Source: Exilibacterium sp. (GTDB lineage: Bacteria; Pseudomonadota; Gammaproteobacteria; Pseudomonadales; Cellvibrionaceae). From it: 64,000 nucleotides of DNA. The translations under genes were made by a program, and so were the position numbers. The notes below the pieces were generated by a model, which saw only the letters and a list, made by a program, of their open reading frames with translations, made no database searches and was not told the DNA's origin. Positions 1 to 9,902 of this stretch are shown piece by piece (the first letter of the stretch is position 1; every line of letters begins with the position of its first letter). The stretch is from assembly GCA_028280195.1 (NCBI GenBank), contig JANQMH010000063.1, forward strand, positions 124,001-188,000. The letters run 5' to 3'.

Positions 1-135
1 ATGGCCGAGGGTACTCTTGCCGGAGCCGTTCGGCCCCATGATGGCATGTACCTCACCGGCTTTGACCTCGAGGTTGAGACCTTTGAGAATGGCCTTGCCG
101 TCGACGGTGGCCTGTAAGTTTTCAATTGACAACAT
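1..135 (-). CDS. sufC: SufC, Fe-S assembly ATPase (N-terminal part only)
   Basis: Only the first 45 residues lie in the window; the gene continues beyond position 1. The translation opens [20 protein letters not shown] and reaches a Walker A motif GPNGSGKST at about residues 34-42, the usual place in SufC. SufC is the cytoplasmic ABC-type ATPase of the SufBCD scaffold that builds Fe-S clusters. The start ATG lies 26 bases after the sufB stop codon, so the two are almost certainly co-transcribed. Order sufB-sufC is the standard one. Confidence is high because both the start and the P-loop are seen, although the ABC signature and Walker B are outside the window. Confidence 0.93.
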   Translation of the reverse strand, partial: MLSIENLQATVDGKAILKGLNLEVKAGEVHAIMGPNGSGKSTLGH

Positions 136-161
136 TGAGATATGCTCCGTAACCCTGTGCG

Positions 162-1601
<1,440 letters not shown>

Positions 1602-1623
1602 GCTGTTGGTCTACCTCTGTTAC

Positions 1624-1654
1624 CTGAGTCTGGGGTTAACTGACTCTTGGGTTA
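1624..1654. repeat. Two 15-bp direct repeats just upstream of sufB
   Basis: CTGAGTCTGGGGTTA (1624-1638) and CTGACTCTTGGGTTA (1640-1654) match at 13 of 15 positions with a 16-bp period. With the preceding TAC and TAA they resemble the left halves of the IscR-like sites at 1994-2043 (TACCTGAGT and TAACTGAGT), but the spacing to a right half is about one base short of the type-1 consensus. They may be diverged regulator sites close to the sufB ribosome-binding site. Confidence 0.4.
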
Positions 1655-1986
1655 GCTATATCTCGAATTACCTATCGAGGATTACTTAAGGGCACGCGAG
1701 TTTGCCCGGCGGCCAAGTATGCGCTTTTTCACAAGCCCTCCAGCTACCCGAAGGCCCGCCAGCCGCAGATTGCAGCAACACAAACCGGTATTTACAATCA
1801 CAGATCGCTTTAAGCATCGACCCTCGGAACCTATTCCCGTACAATTTACAGCGAAATCACCTGCCGCTATCACCATGGCATAGAGCCGGGATTCTGGGTA
1901 GTGCCTGCAGTTGCTGGCTGAACTAATCGGGTTTCTGGCGCAATGCCAGATGGGCAAAAAAGCCGCTTACCAATCCCCAGGTGCTA

Positions 1987-2043
1987 ATTTTATATACCTG
2001 AGTATTATAGTCAATTATTTAACTGAGTATTTTGGTCAAGTAT
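1987..2043 (-). promoter_or_regulatory. Promoter with two tandem IscR type-1-like sites driving sufB
   Basis: Read on the minus strand, 2014-2009 is TTGACT and 1992-1987 is TAAAAT with a 16-bp spacer, a good sigma-70 promoter pointing at sufB. Two 25-bp segments, 1994-2018 and 2019-2043, sit end to end over it. Both fit the IscR type-1 pattern as I recall it (ATA-S-YY-GACT-R-WWW-Y-AGTC-RRS-TAT) at about 21 or more positions: ATAATTGACT..ACTCAGGTAT and ATACTTGACC..ACTCAGTTAA. Overlap with the -35 element predicts repression by cluster-loaded IscR and induction when Fe-S supply is short. The match is from memory of the consensus, not a matrix scan. Confidence 0.7.
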
Positions 2044-2488
2044 TTGCCATGTATGCTCTGTCCCGCGTTGCTGATTGTCGATCAAGGCCGGTCCGGAAAT
2101 TGTCTGCGACTGCACTGCTGGCGGAAAAGCCTTTAGGAATCAATGAATTAAAGCTATCTGTAAGGCTGTATCAGCGGGCGCATCGACCCGCCGGCCCTTT
2201 GCTGCGAGGACCCGGTAAGCCAGGCCCACGGCAACCGCACCGTTAATCAGTCCCTCAGACAGCGTACCTTCAAAGTGGTAGTTGGGAGTGATAGTTGGGC
2301 GCCCCCGATAAACGAAAATGCTGGGCGGCGTGAATGACAAGAAAGCCTGAAGCCAGGGCATAGAATATCGCCTGCAGCCGCCGGCTGGAATGATGGCTGA
2401 GCCGGAAGGAAGCAAAAAACAAAGTTCTGGCGCTTGCCCGTATTGAGCGGGGTGTGACTGGCGCGGTTTTGACTTGTTTTGACGGCCC

Positions 2489-2812
2489 TCAATTCTCTAT
2501 GGAAAGATCAGAAATTGCACCACTTTGACAACGCAATCGGACACTTTTTCCCGCCATATAGGCTGCCAGAAGCATTGATTTTTTGTAATCCAGAGCGCGG
2601 TCTTCTGCAGTGGTTGTGCCACTGGTATTCAAGCGCCAATCACCGTCTCCCAATGAGCCGCAACCATCCGTACCATTTAATTTAAATGCCGTAAAAGACC
2701 AATAGCTTGTAATCTTCAAGATAGGGCTGGTTTCTGACCACTGACCCTCTCCGACTTCAGCCCCAAATGCAGAAACGGAGAATAATAATGCGGTTAATAC
2801 AACTCTTTTCAT
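2489..2812 (-). CDS. Small secreted protein of unknown function
   Basis: Protein of 107 residues with a clear signal peptide (MKRVVLTALLFSVSAFGA, probable cleavage before EVGEGQW), so the mature protein of about 89 residues is exported. Two cysteines (in DGCGSLGDGDW and RLRCQSG) could form a disulfide. The pattern of a tryptophan-rich front half followed by KSMLLAAYMAGKSVRLRC recalls a widespread family of small secreted proteins from gammaproteobacteria with no known role; a truncated relative appears at 38775-38954. GGAG lies about 9 bases before the ATG. It stands alone between the suf operon and a divergent DUF1801 gene. No function is proposed. Confidence 0.75.
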   Translation of the reverse strand: MKRVVLTALLFSVSAFGAEVGEGQWSETSPILKITSYWSFTAFKLNGTDGCGSLGDGDWRLNTSGTTTAEDRALDYKKSMLLAAYMAGKSVRLRCQSGAISDLSIEN

Positions 2813-3076
2813 TGTGTCTCTCCTGAAGTTTTACCTATCATAACGGTTAACATTGCAGTGCGAAGCGCATGCGGGCTTCATATTGTTAGCATCTTACAGT
2901 AAACGCCAATGCCTGATCTTACCAAGTGGCATCCAATTCTGAAAATAGCCTTACTCCCCAGGCCTGGTATTCCGGGGACAGGTCGATTTCTGTCGGCCGG
3001 CCAGAAAAAAAGTTTTTAATTCAATATATTGGACATTGAAGGCGGAGAAAGAACAGGCGACAGCGAGGTACCGTTT

Positions 3077-3517
3077 ATGAATCAACTCTTCCGGTTTCCA
3101 AATGCGCTTAAGCGTGATCCCGCCGTGGATATATGGATGGACGAACAGGCAGATGACCTGGGTGCTATTGCCAGGCATTGGTTCGATATTATCCGCGATT
3201 GCGGCGATGATGTACGCGAACTGCTGCATGACGGCTGCCCTACGGCATGCGCCTCCGATGCCGCGTTCGCCTATGTCAACGCGTTCAGCGCTCATGTTAA
3301 TGTGGGGTTTTCCCGTAGCGCGGAGCTCGCAGATCCACAGGGGCTGCTTGAAGGCACAGGGAAGTATATACGCCATATCAAACTCAGGCAGGGTGGCGAT
3401 ATCGACGCAAGGGCTCTAGTCGAACTAATAGCGTCGGTATATATTGATATGCAGCGGCGACTCAAGACGGAGTTGTTGCCTGTCAATGCTCGATATGTTG
3501 ACCTGCTGGTTTGCTGA
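3077..3517 (+). CDS. DUF1801-family protein
   Basis: Protein of 146 residues from the ATG at 3077 (MNQLFRFPNALKRDPAVDIW); an in-frame ATG at 3029 is possible but has no ribosome-binding site, whereas GAGG precedes 3077. The sequence is typical of DUF1801 (YdhG/CyaY-like fold): a WFDIIRDCGDDVRELLHDGC segment, then AFAYVNAFSAHVNVGFSRSAEL and GLLEGTGKYIRHIKLR. These proteins are small, cytoplasmic and mostly uncharacterised; no catalytic residues are established. It is a single gene convergent with the VOC gene at 3562. Family assignment is firm, function unknown. Confidence 0.85.
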   Translation: MNQLFRFPNALKRDPAVDIWMDEQADDLGAIARHWFDIIRDCGDDVRELLHDGCPTACASDAAFAYVNAFSAHVNVGFSRSAELADPQGLLEGTGKYIRHIKLRQGGDIDARALVELIASVYIDMQRRLKTELLPVNARYVDLLVC

Positions 3518-3561
3518 TGGGTTCGATAGCTTTCGTTTTTGAAGTCGCGCTATGTTCTCTT

Positions 3562-3969
3562 TCAGCCTGGAGCGCTGATAATGACAGACTCGGCGGAACG
3601 GCAGGCCTCTCCGTGGTATACCGCTTCAAGATTGTTGTTGTCCAAGTCCAGAATGTAGGCAGCATAGTATCCGGGATGATACAGCCGCTCCCCGGGCTGG
3701 CCGTTGTCGCGACCGCCGGCGGCGATGGCAGCCCGATAAAAACCGTCGACGGTATCGCGATCCCGGGCTTGAAATGCCAGGTGAACTTTGGAGGTGTAGT
3801 CTTGCGCCTGTGTGACAAACAACTCGTCCGACGCAAAGTACCAAGCGGCCTCGGCGGTTATATCGCGGCCGAGCGCGGTGAGCACGCTGGAATAGAATAT
3901 CTTGCTCGCTTCGAGGCTCCTGACCTGCAAGTGTACATGATCGATAAGTCTGCCTTGGTGAAATTCCAT
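3562..3969 (-). CDS. VOC-superfamily (glyoxalase/dioxygenase-like) protein
   Basis: Protein of 135 residues, the length of a single VOC subunit. It opens MEFHQGRLIDHVHLQVRSLE, with the first metal-ligand-type His in DHVHLQV, continues SKIFYSSVLTALGRD, and ends with HPGYYAAYILDLDNNNLEAV, in which the Glu of NNLEAV is in the classic second ligand position. VOC members bind a divalent metal and act as glyoxalases, dioxygenases or resistance proteins; the substrate cannot be told from sequence. It is a single gene, not obviously in an operon. The YbjQ gene upstream on the same strand may share a transcript. Confidence 0.85.
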   Translation of the reverse strand: MEFHQGRLIDHVHLQVRSLEASKIFYSSVLTALGRDITAEAAWYFASDELFVTQAQDYTSKVHLAFQARDRDTVDGFYRAAIAAGGRDNGQPGERLYHPGYYAAYILDLDNNNLEAVYHGEACRSAESVIISAPG

Positions 3970-4055
3970 ATTGTATCTCCAGGTCCTTGTTCGACGCCTT
4001 TAGCGACATTGCCGATTACAACATAACATGGTATGCCAGCAGGCTAGGCACCCGG

Positions 4056-4376
4056 CTAGCGGTACCTGACAGCCGTTCCGCTGACACTGACCATCATCAT
4101 GCCTCCCTGCTGGCCGACTACTTCGTAGTCGATATCAATACCCACGATACCGTTGGCACCCATCGATCTGGCTTTTGCTTCCATCTCTTCAAAGGCGATT
4201 TCCCTGGCCTTTCCCATTTCTTTTTCGTAAGCACCGGATCTGCCGCCGACAATATCCCTGATGGCGCCGAATATATCCTTAAAGATATTTGCACCCAAAA
4301 TGGCCTCACCCACTACCACACCCAGGTATTCCTGTATCTGTTTTCCGTCAATGGTCGATGTTGTCGTTTTTAGCAT
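4056..4376 (-). CDS. YbjQ / UPF0145 family protein
   Basis: Protein of 106 residues from the ATG at 4376 ([20 protein letters not shown]), which gives the family's usual length and start; another ATG seven codons upstream (4397) is in frame, but the AAGGAG lies between the two. The hallmark [20 protein letters not shown] is followed by [20 protein letters not shown] and a short [11 protein letters not shown] end. Members are small cytoplasmic pentameric proteins suspected to bind heavy metals; no catalytic role is proven. Single gene. Confidence 0.92.
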   Translation of the reverse strand: MLKTTTSTIDGKQIQEYLGVVVGEAILGANIFKDIFGAIRDIVGGRSGAYEKEMGKAREIAFEEMEAKARSMGANGIVGIDIDYEVVGQQGGMMMVSVSGTAVRYR

Positions 4377-4615
4377 ATACCCATTATCTCCTTTCATCCG
4401 GCTGTTTAAGGGATCTACCGGGAATTTCAGGCACCGCCCGCAGCGGAAGCGTTAATACCATTATCTGCGGCAGACAATAGAATCATACTATGCCCTGGGG
4501 CGGATCTATAAGGTATTGTTATACAGCGTCAGCTTCAACCCACCGGGTAGAACAAGAATGCAGTATAGGGCGAGCGCAGAATTTGGCAATATCCAGGCAG
4601 ACGGCGGGCGGCAAA

Positions 4616-6190
4616 TCATACGTCGATACCAGCCTGGGCAAACAGCGTTTTTATCCCCCCGAGAAACTCGTCGTAGCGCCGCCACCGGTCAATAGCCGAA
4701 GTATAGATTTTATTGCGCACCTGCACGGAGCTGGCGGTGGCCACGGGAGATTGATTTTTTTCAAAGTCGAGACATTGTGACTGCCATTGCAGATTACAAA
4801 AGCGCAGTAACTTCTCGGCTTCTGCCTGCGGGTTGGCAACCAGTGCTTCGTAATGTATTTGATAAAAGTTATGCTGAAATTTTTCCTGCCATAACGCTAT
4901 CAGTTCGGCGAACTGTATGTAGTAAAGAGCGGTATCAGTCAGGTTATAGGCATAGTTGTAGTAGGAAAAGTCGGTGGAAAACAGCTGCCGGTAATTGCTC
5001 AAACAGGTATCCAGCGGATTTCTGCGCAGGCAGACGATTTTCGCCTTGGGCAGGGCCGCGCGAATAAAACCCACATAGAAAAAATTTAACGGCATTTTGT
5101 CGATAAACCGCGGGGTTTCTCCGGTGCGGGGGCGGGTGGAATTGATATAAGCAGCACCCAGATCCCCGGCGTTAACACTCAGCCCTTTATACAGGGTTTC
5201 CACATCCAGCATAAGCCGCGACGGTGTGGCGGCCATGGTCTTCAGCTGTAAGGCGAAGTTGGTCAACTCACCGGCCGAAAAAACTTCGGAATGATTGGAG
5301 AGAATACGTTCCACCAGGGTCGTGCCCGTGCGCGGCATACCGATGATAAAAATCGGCTCCTCCGAATCACAGCCCGGGTGTAGCCGGTGTGGCGCGGCCG
5401 CGCTGAAGATTTCCTTCACCGCGGCAAACAGGCGCCGATCTGCGACCGGGTCGTGGTTGATCTGCTCGCGTTTGCGGCGCTTGCCCTGATTCAGAAAATC
5501 AAATGCCCGGCGATAGTCACCCAGGTCTTCAAATTCCTTCGCCAGGGCGTGGCAGATATGCAGGTTGGCGTCCACGTCCCGGGTCAACTGATCGCGCACG
5601 CTCAACAGGCGGGCGATATGGTTGCTGTCCGGCGTTTGCCTACTTAACTGGGACAGGGATGAATGGCTGCGAAAATGCAGCGGCTCAATGTCCAGAGCCG
5701 CTTCATAGGCCCGTTCGGCGCGATCGAAATCGCCGCTGAACTGCAGCGAGGAGGCGAGGTTGTACTGGAAGCTGGCATTGTCGGGCTGGCGGGCGATGGC
5801 GGCTTCGAAAAAAGCCACCGCTTTATGGTGATAACCAAGCCGGCTGTAGGCCACACCGATAGTGTCCAGTACCAGGCTTTGTTCCGAGCCCAGCGCAGCT
5901 GCCCGATTCACAGCTACCAGGCTGTCGGCGTGCCGATTGAGGGCCACCAGGCACTGCGCCCGATACGCATGGTAGGCGGCATCGCTGCCGTCAAAGTGGA
6001 TTGCCCGCCGCAGAATGCCCTCGGCCTTGGTAAAGTTCCGATGCTCGATGGCAATGATGGCCAGCAGAAAATAGGCCTCGGCTACGCTGGGATCGACCTG
6101 CAAAACATTCAGGCAAAGGCCGTGGGCTTGCCGGTACTGCGCCGCGGCAATAGCCCGTCGCGCCGTTTGCAGAGCTTGCTGATGAGCCAT
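4616..6190 (-). CDS. TPR-repeat sulfotransferase-family protein
   Basis: Protein of 524 residues in two parts. Residues about 1-240 are tetratricopeptide repeats (for example AEAYFLLAIIAIEHRNFTKAE and the repeat near 130-170). Residues about 275-524 are a sulfotransferase domain with the 5'-phosphosulfate loop GMPRTGTT at 284-291 and a 3'-phosphate-type motif IVCLRRNPLDTCLSNY. Such enzymes transfer sulfate from PAPS; the acceptor is unknown. No signal peptide is seen, so it should be cytoplasmic. It follows the TonB-dependent receptor gene after 66 bases on the same strand, a pairing I recall from other marine gammaproteobacteria, and is probably in its operon. Why a receptor is paired with a sulfotransferase is not known. 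Confidence 0.9.
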   Translation of the reverse strand: MAHQQALQTARRAIAAAQYRQAHGLCLNVLQVDPSVAEAYFLLAIIAIEHRNFTKAEGILRRAIHFDGSDAAYHAYRAQCLVALNRHADSLVAVNRAAALGSEQSLVLDTIGVAYSRLGYHHKAVAFFEAAIARQPDNASFQYNLASSLQFSGDFDRAERAYEAALDIEPLHFRSHSSLSQLSRQTPDSNHIARLLSVRDQLTRDVDANLHICHALAKEFEDLGDYRRAFDFLNQGKRRKREQINHDPVADRRLFAAVKEIFSAAAPHRLHPGCDSEEPIFIIGMPRTGTTLVERILSNHSEVFSAGELTNFALQLKTMAATPSRLMLDVETLYKGLSVNAGDLGAAYINSTRPRTGETPRFIDKMPLNFFYVGFIRAALPKAKIVCLRRNPLDTCLSNYRQLFSTDFSYYNYAYNLTDTALYYIQFAELIALWQEKFQHNFYQIHYEALVANPQAEAEKLLRFCNLQWQSQCLDFEKNQSPVATASSVQVRNKIYTSAIDRWRRYDEFLGGIKTLFAQAGIDV

Positions 6191-6256
6191 GGTTTGCGTA
6201 TGGAGTCAAAATACCCGGCTGTTCAGGCACCAGCCGGGTAATCTACGGCAGTGGGT

Positions 6257-8716
6257 TTAGATGTCGAATCGGTAAGTGCCGCGCAAACCGATCTGCCTGG
6301 GGGCCAGGACATTGTGGAAGTGGCTCCTGACCCTTACGTCGCCACCGGCATCGTCACTGAGCGTCTGCAGGTAGGCGGGGTCGCGCCTTACCCCCGTTTC
6401 CGCATATTTGTTTAGCAGGTTATCCGCATAGAAGGTGAGATCCCAGTTGTCGAGATTGAAATTTATCGCCAGGTTATGCACAGCGTAGCCGCCCAGCCGC
6501 ACGGCGTTTGCACGCGAGCCGGTCTTGCTGATCACATCGCTGATGGCGGTGACACCATAGCTAAGCGCGAAATCGATGCCGTTCATATCACCACTATAGG
6601 TCAAGTAAACATTGCCCTGGTGCTCCGGCGAACCCGGCAGCCGGTCGCCATCCTCGCCGTCAAAACGCACCGAAGAGAAGCCCGGGGGAACGATAGTGGC
6701 AACCAGGTTCGGCGCGTCCGCTGTCAGTTCGGCCCTGGTATAGGAATAGCTGCCGCGTATGGAAAGATTATCCAGCGCCAGCCAGCTGAATGAGAGTTCC
6801 ACGCCGGAAGATTCGGCCCCGGCGCCATTTACGGTGATGGGTATCAGAGCGATTTCGCTGGTGGAAGACAACTGCGGATCGGCCCAGTCGACATAGAACA
6901 GCGCGCCGTTCAAGGTCAGGCGGTTTTCCAGCCAAGTGGTGCGTATACCCAACTCGTGATTCTTGGTTTCGTCCGAGCTGTAGGCGAACTCGTCGGGCAG
7001 CGCGCAGTTTTCACTTTGGTCCGGGTCGTCGCTGGGGTCGTCATTGGTTTGTGCCTCAATGATTTCCGGCGCGCACAGACCCAGACCGTTGCCGCCGCCA
7101 ATGCGGAAACCTTCGCTGTAGGTAAAATAAGCCATAATATCGTCAGTGAAGTTGTAGGCGCTGTTAAACTTGAACAACACGCCGTCGTCGGACTGTTCAT
7201 CCCGTTCAAACTCCAGGATTATCTGGTCTGCCGGGGCGCCTCCGAACACGGTATTGGCAAGGGGAAAGTCCACAGCCGAGGCAGTGTTGAGTTCATAATC
7301 GTAGTATCTGGCGCCGAGCGTCACCGACCAGGCATCGGTGAGCTGGTAGTTCAGCTCACCGAAAAAGGCGTATTCTTTCAGCTCCTCTTTGTCGACAGAA
7401 AAGTATTCGAGATTGTCGGGCCTGGCATCAAAACCAGTAACGAATTCGTCATAGCCCGGGGTAAATTCTTTGCTGTCTTCACGCAGATCACTTTTATTGT
7501 AAAAACCACCTACAATCCAGGACAGTTTGCTGTCGTTGGTGGATACCAGACGAATCTCCTGGTTGATGCGTTCTTCCTCCTCGTCCTCGCGGGTGAAGGC
7601 GGTGAATGTTGGAAAGGCTTCGTAGCCGTACTCGAGGCTGATCAGCAAATCGGTCTGATCACGCTGCCCAAATGCCTCGAACTCGGAATAGCCGGTGGCG
7701 GAAGTCAACTCCGCAAAACCGAGATCGGCTGTCAATTCCAGGGCCAGCAATTCATTTTTGCGGGTATTGGGTTCCACCACCCGCAAACCGGACTCGTAAT
7801 CTCCGGTGCCCAGCGCGGCGCGCGAGTTCATGGTGCGGCCGCCGGCCTCACGGTCCTGCAGGTAGTAGGTCAGGGTCATATCGACGCTATCGGTGGGAGC
7901 CCAGCGCAGCGCCACGCGGGCCGATAAGGTGTCTTCGTCATTGACATCTTCGACTCTGCGCAGGTTGGCAGCCACTGCCGCCGGGTCGCTGAAATCCGGG
8001 TCCGGATCCGAGACCCCTATGTCACGCACGGTGTATACGTAATCGATAAAGCCGGGATCATTGAGCAGATCCACATTGGTGCGCAGCGCCAGGGTATCGC
8101 TGAGCGGCAGGTTCCAGGTAAAGCCTACATCAGTGCCCACGCCATCGGATTCATCCAGGTCGTAAAGGTCGCCGCGAACCGTCACTTCGTGATTGTCAAA
8201 CTCCGGCTTATTGGGAATGTAACGGATAGCACCGCCCATGGTGCCGGCACCGTAGAGAGTGCCCTGGGGGCCAAGCAATACTTCGACCCGCTGCATGTCA
8301 TTCAGCGTCAAATCCACGTAGAGGGGTATTTCCCCGACATAAGTCGCCACCGATCCGCCGCCGTTGGTAACACCTTCGGAACTGGTGAGCGGGTCGGCGC
8401 TGAGGCCGCGTACAATGATCTGATCACCGGAACGCGAACCTTGATCGACCACATGAATCCCCGCAACCCATTGGCTGATATCGGCCAGCTTGCCCAGCCC
8501 CTGGCGCTCGATATCTTCACCGCGAACAGCGGAAATATTAATGGGAATCTCCTGCAGCGACTCCGACCGCCGGGTCGCCGTCACGATTATCTCCTCGACC
8601 ACCCTGCTGTCCTGGGCGAGAGCCATGCCGGCGGGCAATAGAGCACTTGAGGGGAGATACAGGGCGCCGATTGCAGCGGTAATCCGTTTCCTGTTAGGGA
8701 TTTGCGTGTTGATCAT
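6257..8716 (-). CDS. TonB-dependent outer-membrane receptor
   Basis: Protein of 819 residues. A signal peptide ends near AGMALA, followed by VVEEIIVTATRRSESLQEIP (TonB box and plug start), the plug with LLGPQGTLYGAGTMGGAIRY, and a long beta-barrel rich in acidic loops that ends in GLRGTYRFDI. It belongs to the non-siderophore-type receptors that share the TATRR plug start; the ligand is unknown. AAGGAG lies 8 bases before the ATG. The downstream sulfotransferase gene probably shares its transcript. No Fur box was recognised in the region upstream. Function as an active outer-membrane importer driven by TonB-ExbBD is firm; the substrate is not. Confidence 0.93.
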   Translation of the reverse strand: MINTQIPNRKRITAAIGALYLPSSALLPAGMALAQDSRVVEEIIVTATRRSESLQEIPINISAVRGEDIERQGLGKLADISQWVAGIHVVDQGSRSGDQIIVRGLSADPLTSSEGVTNGGGSVATYVGEIPLYVDLTLNDMQRVEVLLGPQGTLYGAGTMGGAIRYIPNKPEFDNHEVTVRGDLYDLDESDGVGTDVGFTWNLPLSDTLALRTNVDLLNDPGFIDYVYTVRDIGVSDPDPDFSDPAAVAANLRRVEDVNDEDTLSARVALRWAPTDSVDMTLTYYLQDREAGGRTMNSRAALGTGDYESGLRVVEPNTRKNELLALELTADLGFAELTSATGYSEFEAFGQRDQTDLLISLEYGYEAFPTFTAFTREDEEEERINQEIRLVSTNDSKLSWIVGGFYNKSDLREDSKEFTPGYDEFVTGFDARPDNLEYFSVDKEELKEYAFFGELNYQLTDAWSVTLGARYYDYELNTASAVDFPLANTVFGGAPADQIILEFERDEQSDDGVLFKFNSAYNFTDDIMAYFTYSEGFRIGGGNGLGLCAPEIIEAQTNDDPSDDPDQSENCALPDEFAYSSDETKNHELGIRTTWLENRLTLNGALFYVDWADPQLSSTSEIALIPITVNGAGAESSGVELSFSWLALDNLSIRGSYSYTRAELTADAPNLVATIVPPGFSSVRFDGEDGDRLPGSPEHQGNVYLTYSGDMNGIDFALSYGVTAISDVISKTGSRANAVRLGGYAVHNLAINFNLDNWDLTFYADNLLNKYAETGVRRDPAYLQTLSDDAGGDVRVRSHFHNVLAPRQIGLRGTYRFDI

Positions 8717-9902
8717 AGTTCGTTCTCCTTAGCCTTCAAGGATTTTGCAATTACGGTACCAACCCACCAATGCTGCAGAGAAATCGATTTTTATCAGGCA
8801 AAAATCAGTATTTAAAATAGGCCTTTTCCTTTGCTGTTATTGCCGGAGCATATTTTTGGAGATGCATAATGTATCCCTGATTTTGCCCTAAAACCGGGCA
8901 ACAGTGTTATTTTTGAGTGCAGTTGTTAACAACGGTCGTGCCGGCAAAAACTGCTAGCCGACTGAAAAATATTGGCGCCCTGCCCCTGCCAACAGGCATT
9001 TGGCGTCAGCACTAGAGGGAGAGCAAGCTCCGGTGGCCAGCCGACAATGCATATATGCAAATGCGCTATGCTGCCGTTTTCAGTGAAGGGACTCAGCGCC
9101 GCCGCCATCGCTTTGCGGCTGTAAGGTCAGCGCTGGAAAAAAGTTCCGCCAATAATGGTTTTCATCTTCTCCTGTATACCTCTGGATTGGTACGACAAAC
9201 CAGTGGCATCGGGGAGAAGGCAATGATATTCCGGGCAAACATCAAGCAGTGTATGAAAAGCATAAATTGCAAAACCCATCGCGGTGATCTGGAAAAGCTA
9301 GAAACTGGACCCTGGAGGTACCGGTTGAGCTAAATCCAGACCGGACGGTTAAAACTGCTTAAAGCTTCAAGCGACAACTATCTCGAAAAACACCGGGAAT
9401 TGTGAACGGATTAAATTAAATAGGACTGGTTGCCGGCTAGTCTTGGAATAAGTGATCGAAATGCTCTGGTATACTCACAGAACCCCCTATTGCTTGCAAC
9501 GGCAGGCAGATAAAACTATGAACGAGTGTCTTGCTATTACTCATTTCTCTCCAGAACCCAAACATTTTTTACGCTTGCATATATTCAGCTTTTCACTACA
9601 TCTGAATGTCGTACATTAGCACCAATTACCGGACTGAATAGGTTATTATTAGCATGGATATACGCCTACTAATACTTCGTGTTTGATCCGTTTTATTGAG
9701 TGCCGCAGATATACGGCAGATGTATTTGAATACTGTGAATATATTTACAGATATCGATCAACGATAAACCACCTCCACCAAGTGGTGGAGCGGGGTGTTA
9801 CAGTTCTTTGATCTCGGTTTGCCGCAGGTGGTGGAGAGTATAACCCGGATGGATTAAGTAATTATTTGCCGTCAACAATTAACTTAAAAAGGAATAATTG
9901 GT
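8717..9902. other. Long intergenic region, AT-rich toward the right
   Basis: Almost 1.2 kb between a receptor gene and a divergent secreted-protein gene. The only sizeable open frame, 9055-9333 on the plus strand, has no family features and no good ribosome-binding site. Base composition falls noticeably from about 9340 onward, continuing into the next gene. A small hairpin, CTCCACC-AAGT-GGTGGAG, lies at 9773-9790, and GGTGGTGGAGAG recurs at about 9829; these could be regulatory for the gene at 9903. Nothing else is recognised. Confidence 0.5.

Larger units (their letters stand above)
1602..2488. other. Intergenic region upstream of sufB
   Basis: No convincing gene. Short open frames here have no family features and unlike codon use. 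The recognisable content is the IscR-like promoter at 1987-2043 and a related pair of repeats at 1624-1654. The leader from that promoter to the sufB start would be roughly 380 bases, unusually long. I see no trace of an IscR/Rrf2 coding sequence in it. Confidence 0.6.

Noticed and set aside
1682-1957. 91-residue minus frame as a possible regulator gene between the IscR-like sites and sufB
   Set aside because: It does not open or continue like an IscR/Rrf2 protein (no MRLTTKGRYA-like start, no cysteine triad) and its composition looks random.
9055-9333. 92-residue plus frame in the long intergenic region
   Set aside because: No ribosome-binding site, signal peptide or family features.
9773-9790. 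CTCCACC/GGTGGAG hairpin as a terminator
   Set aside because: No T-run follows and no gene ends nearby.
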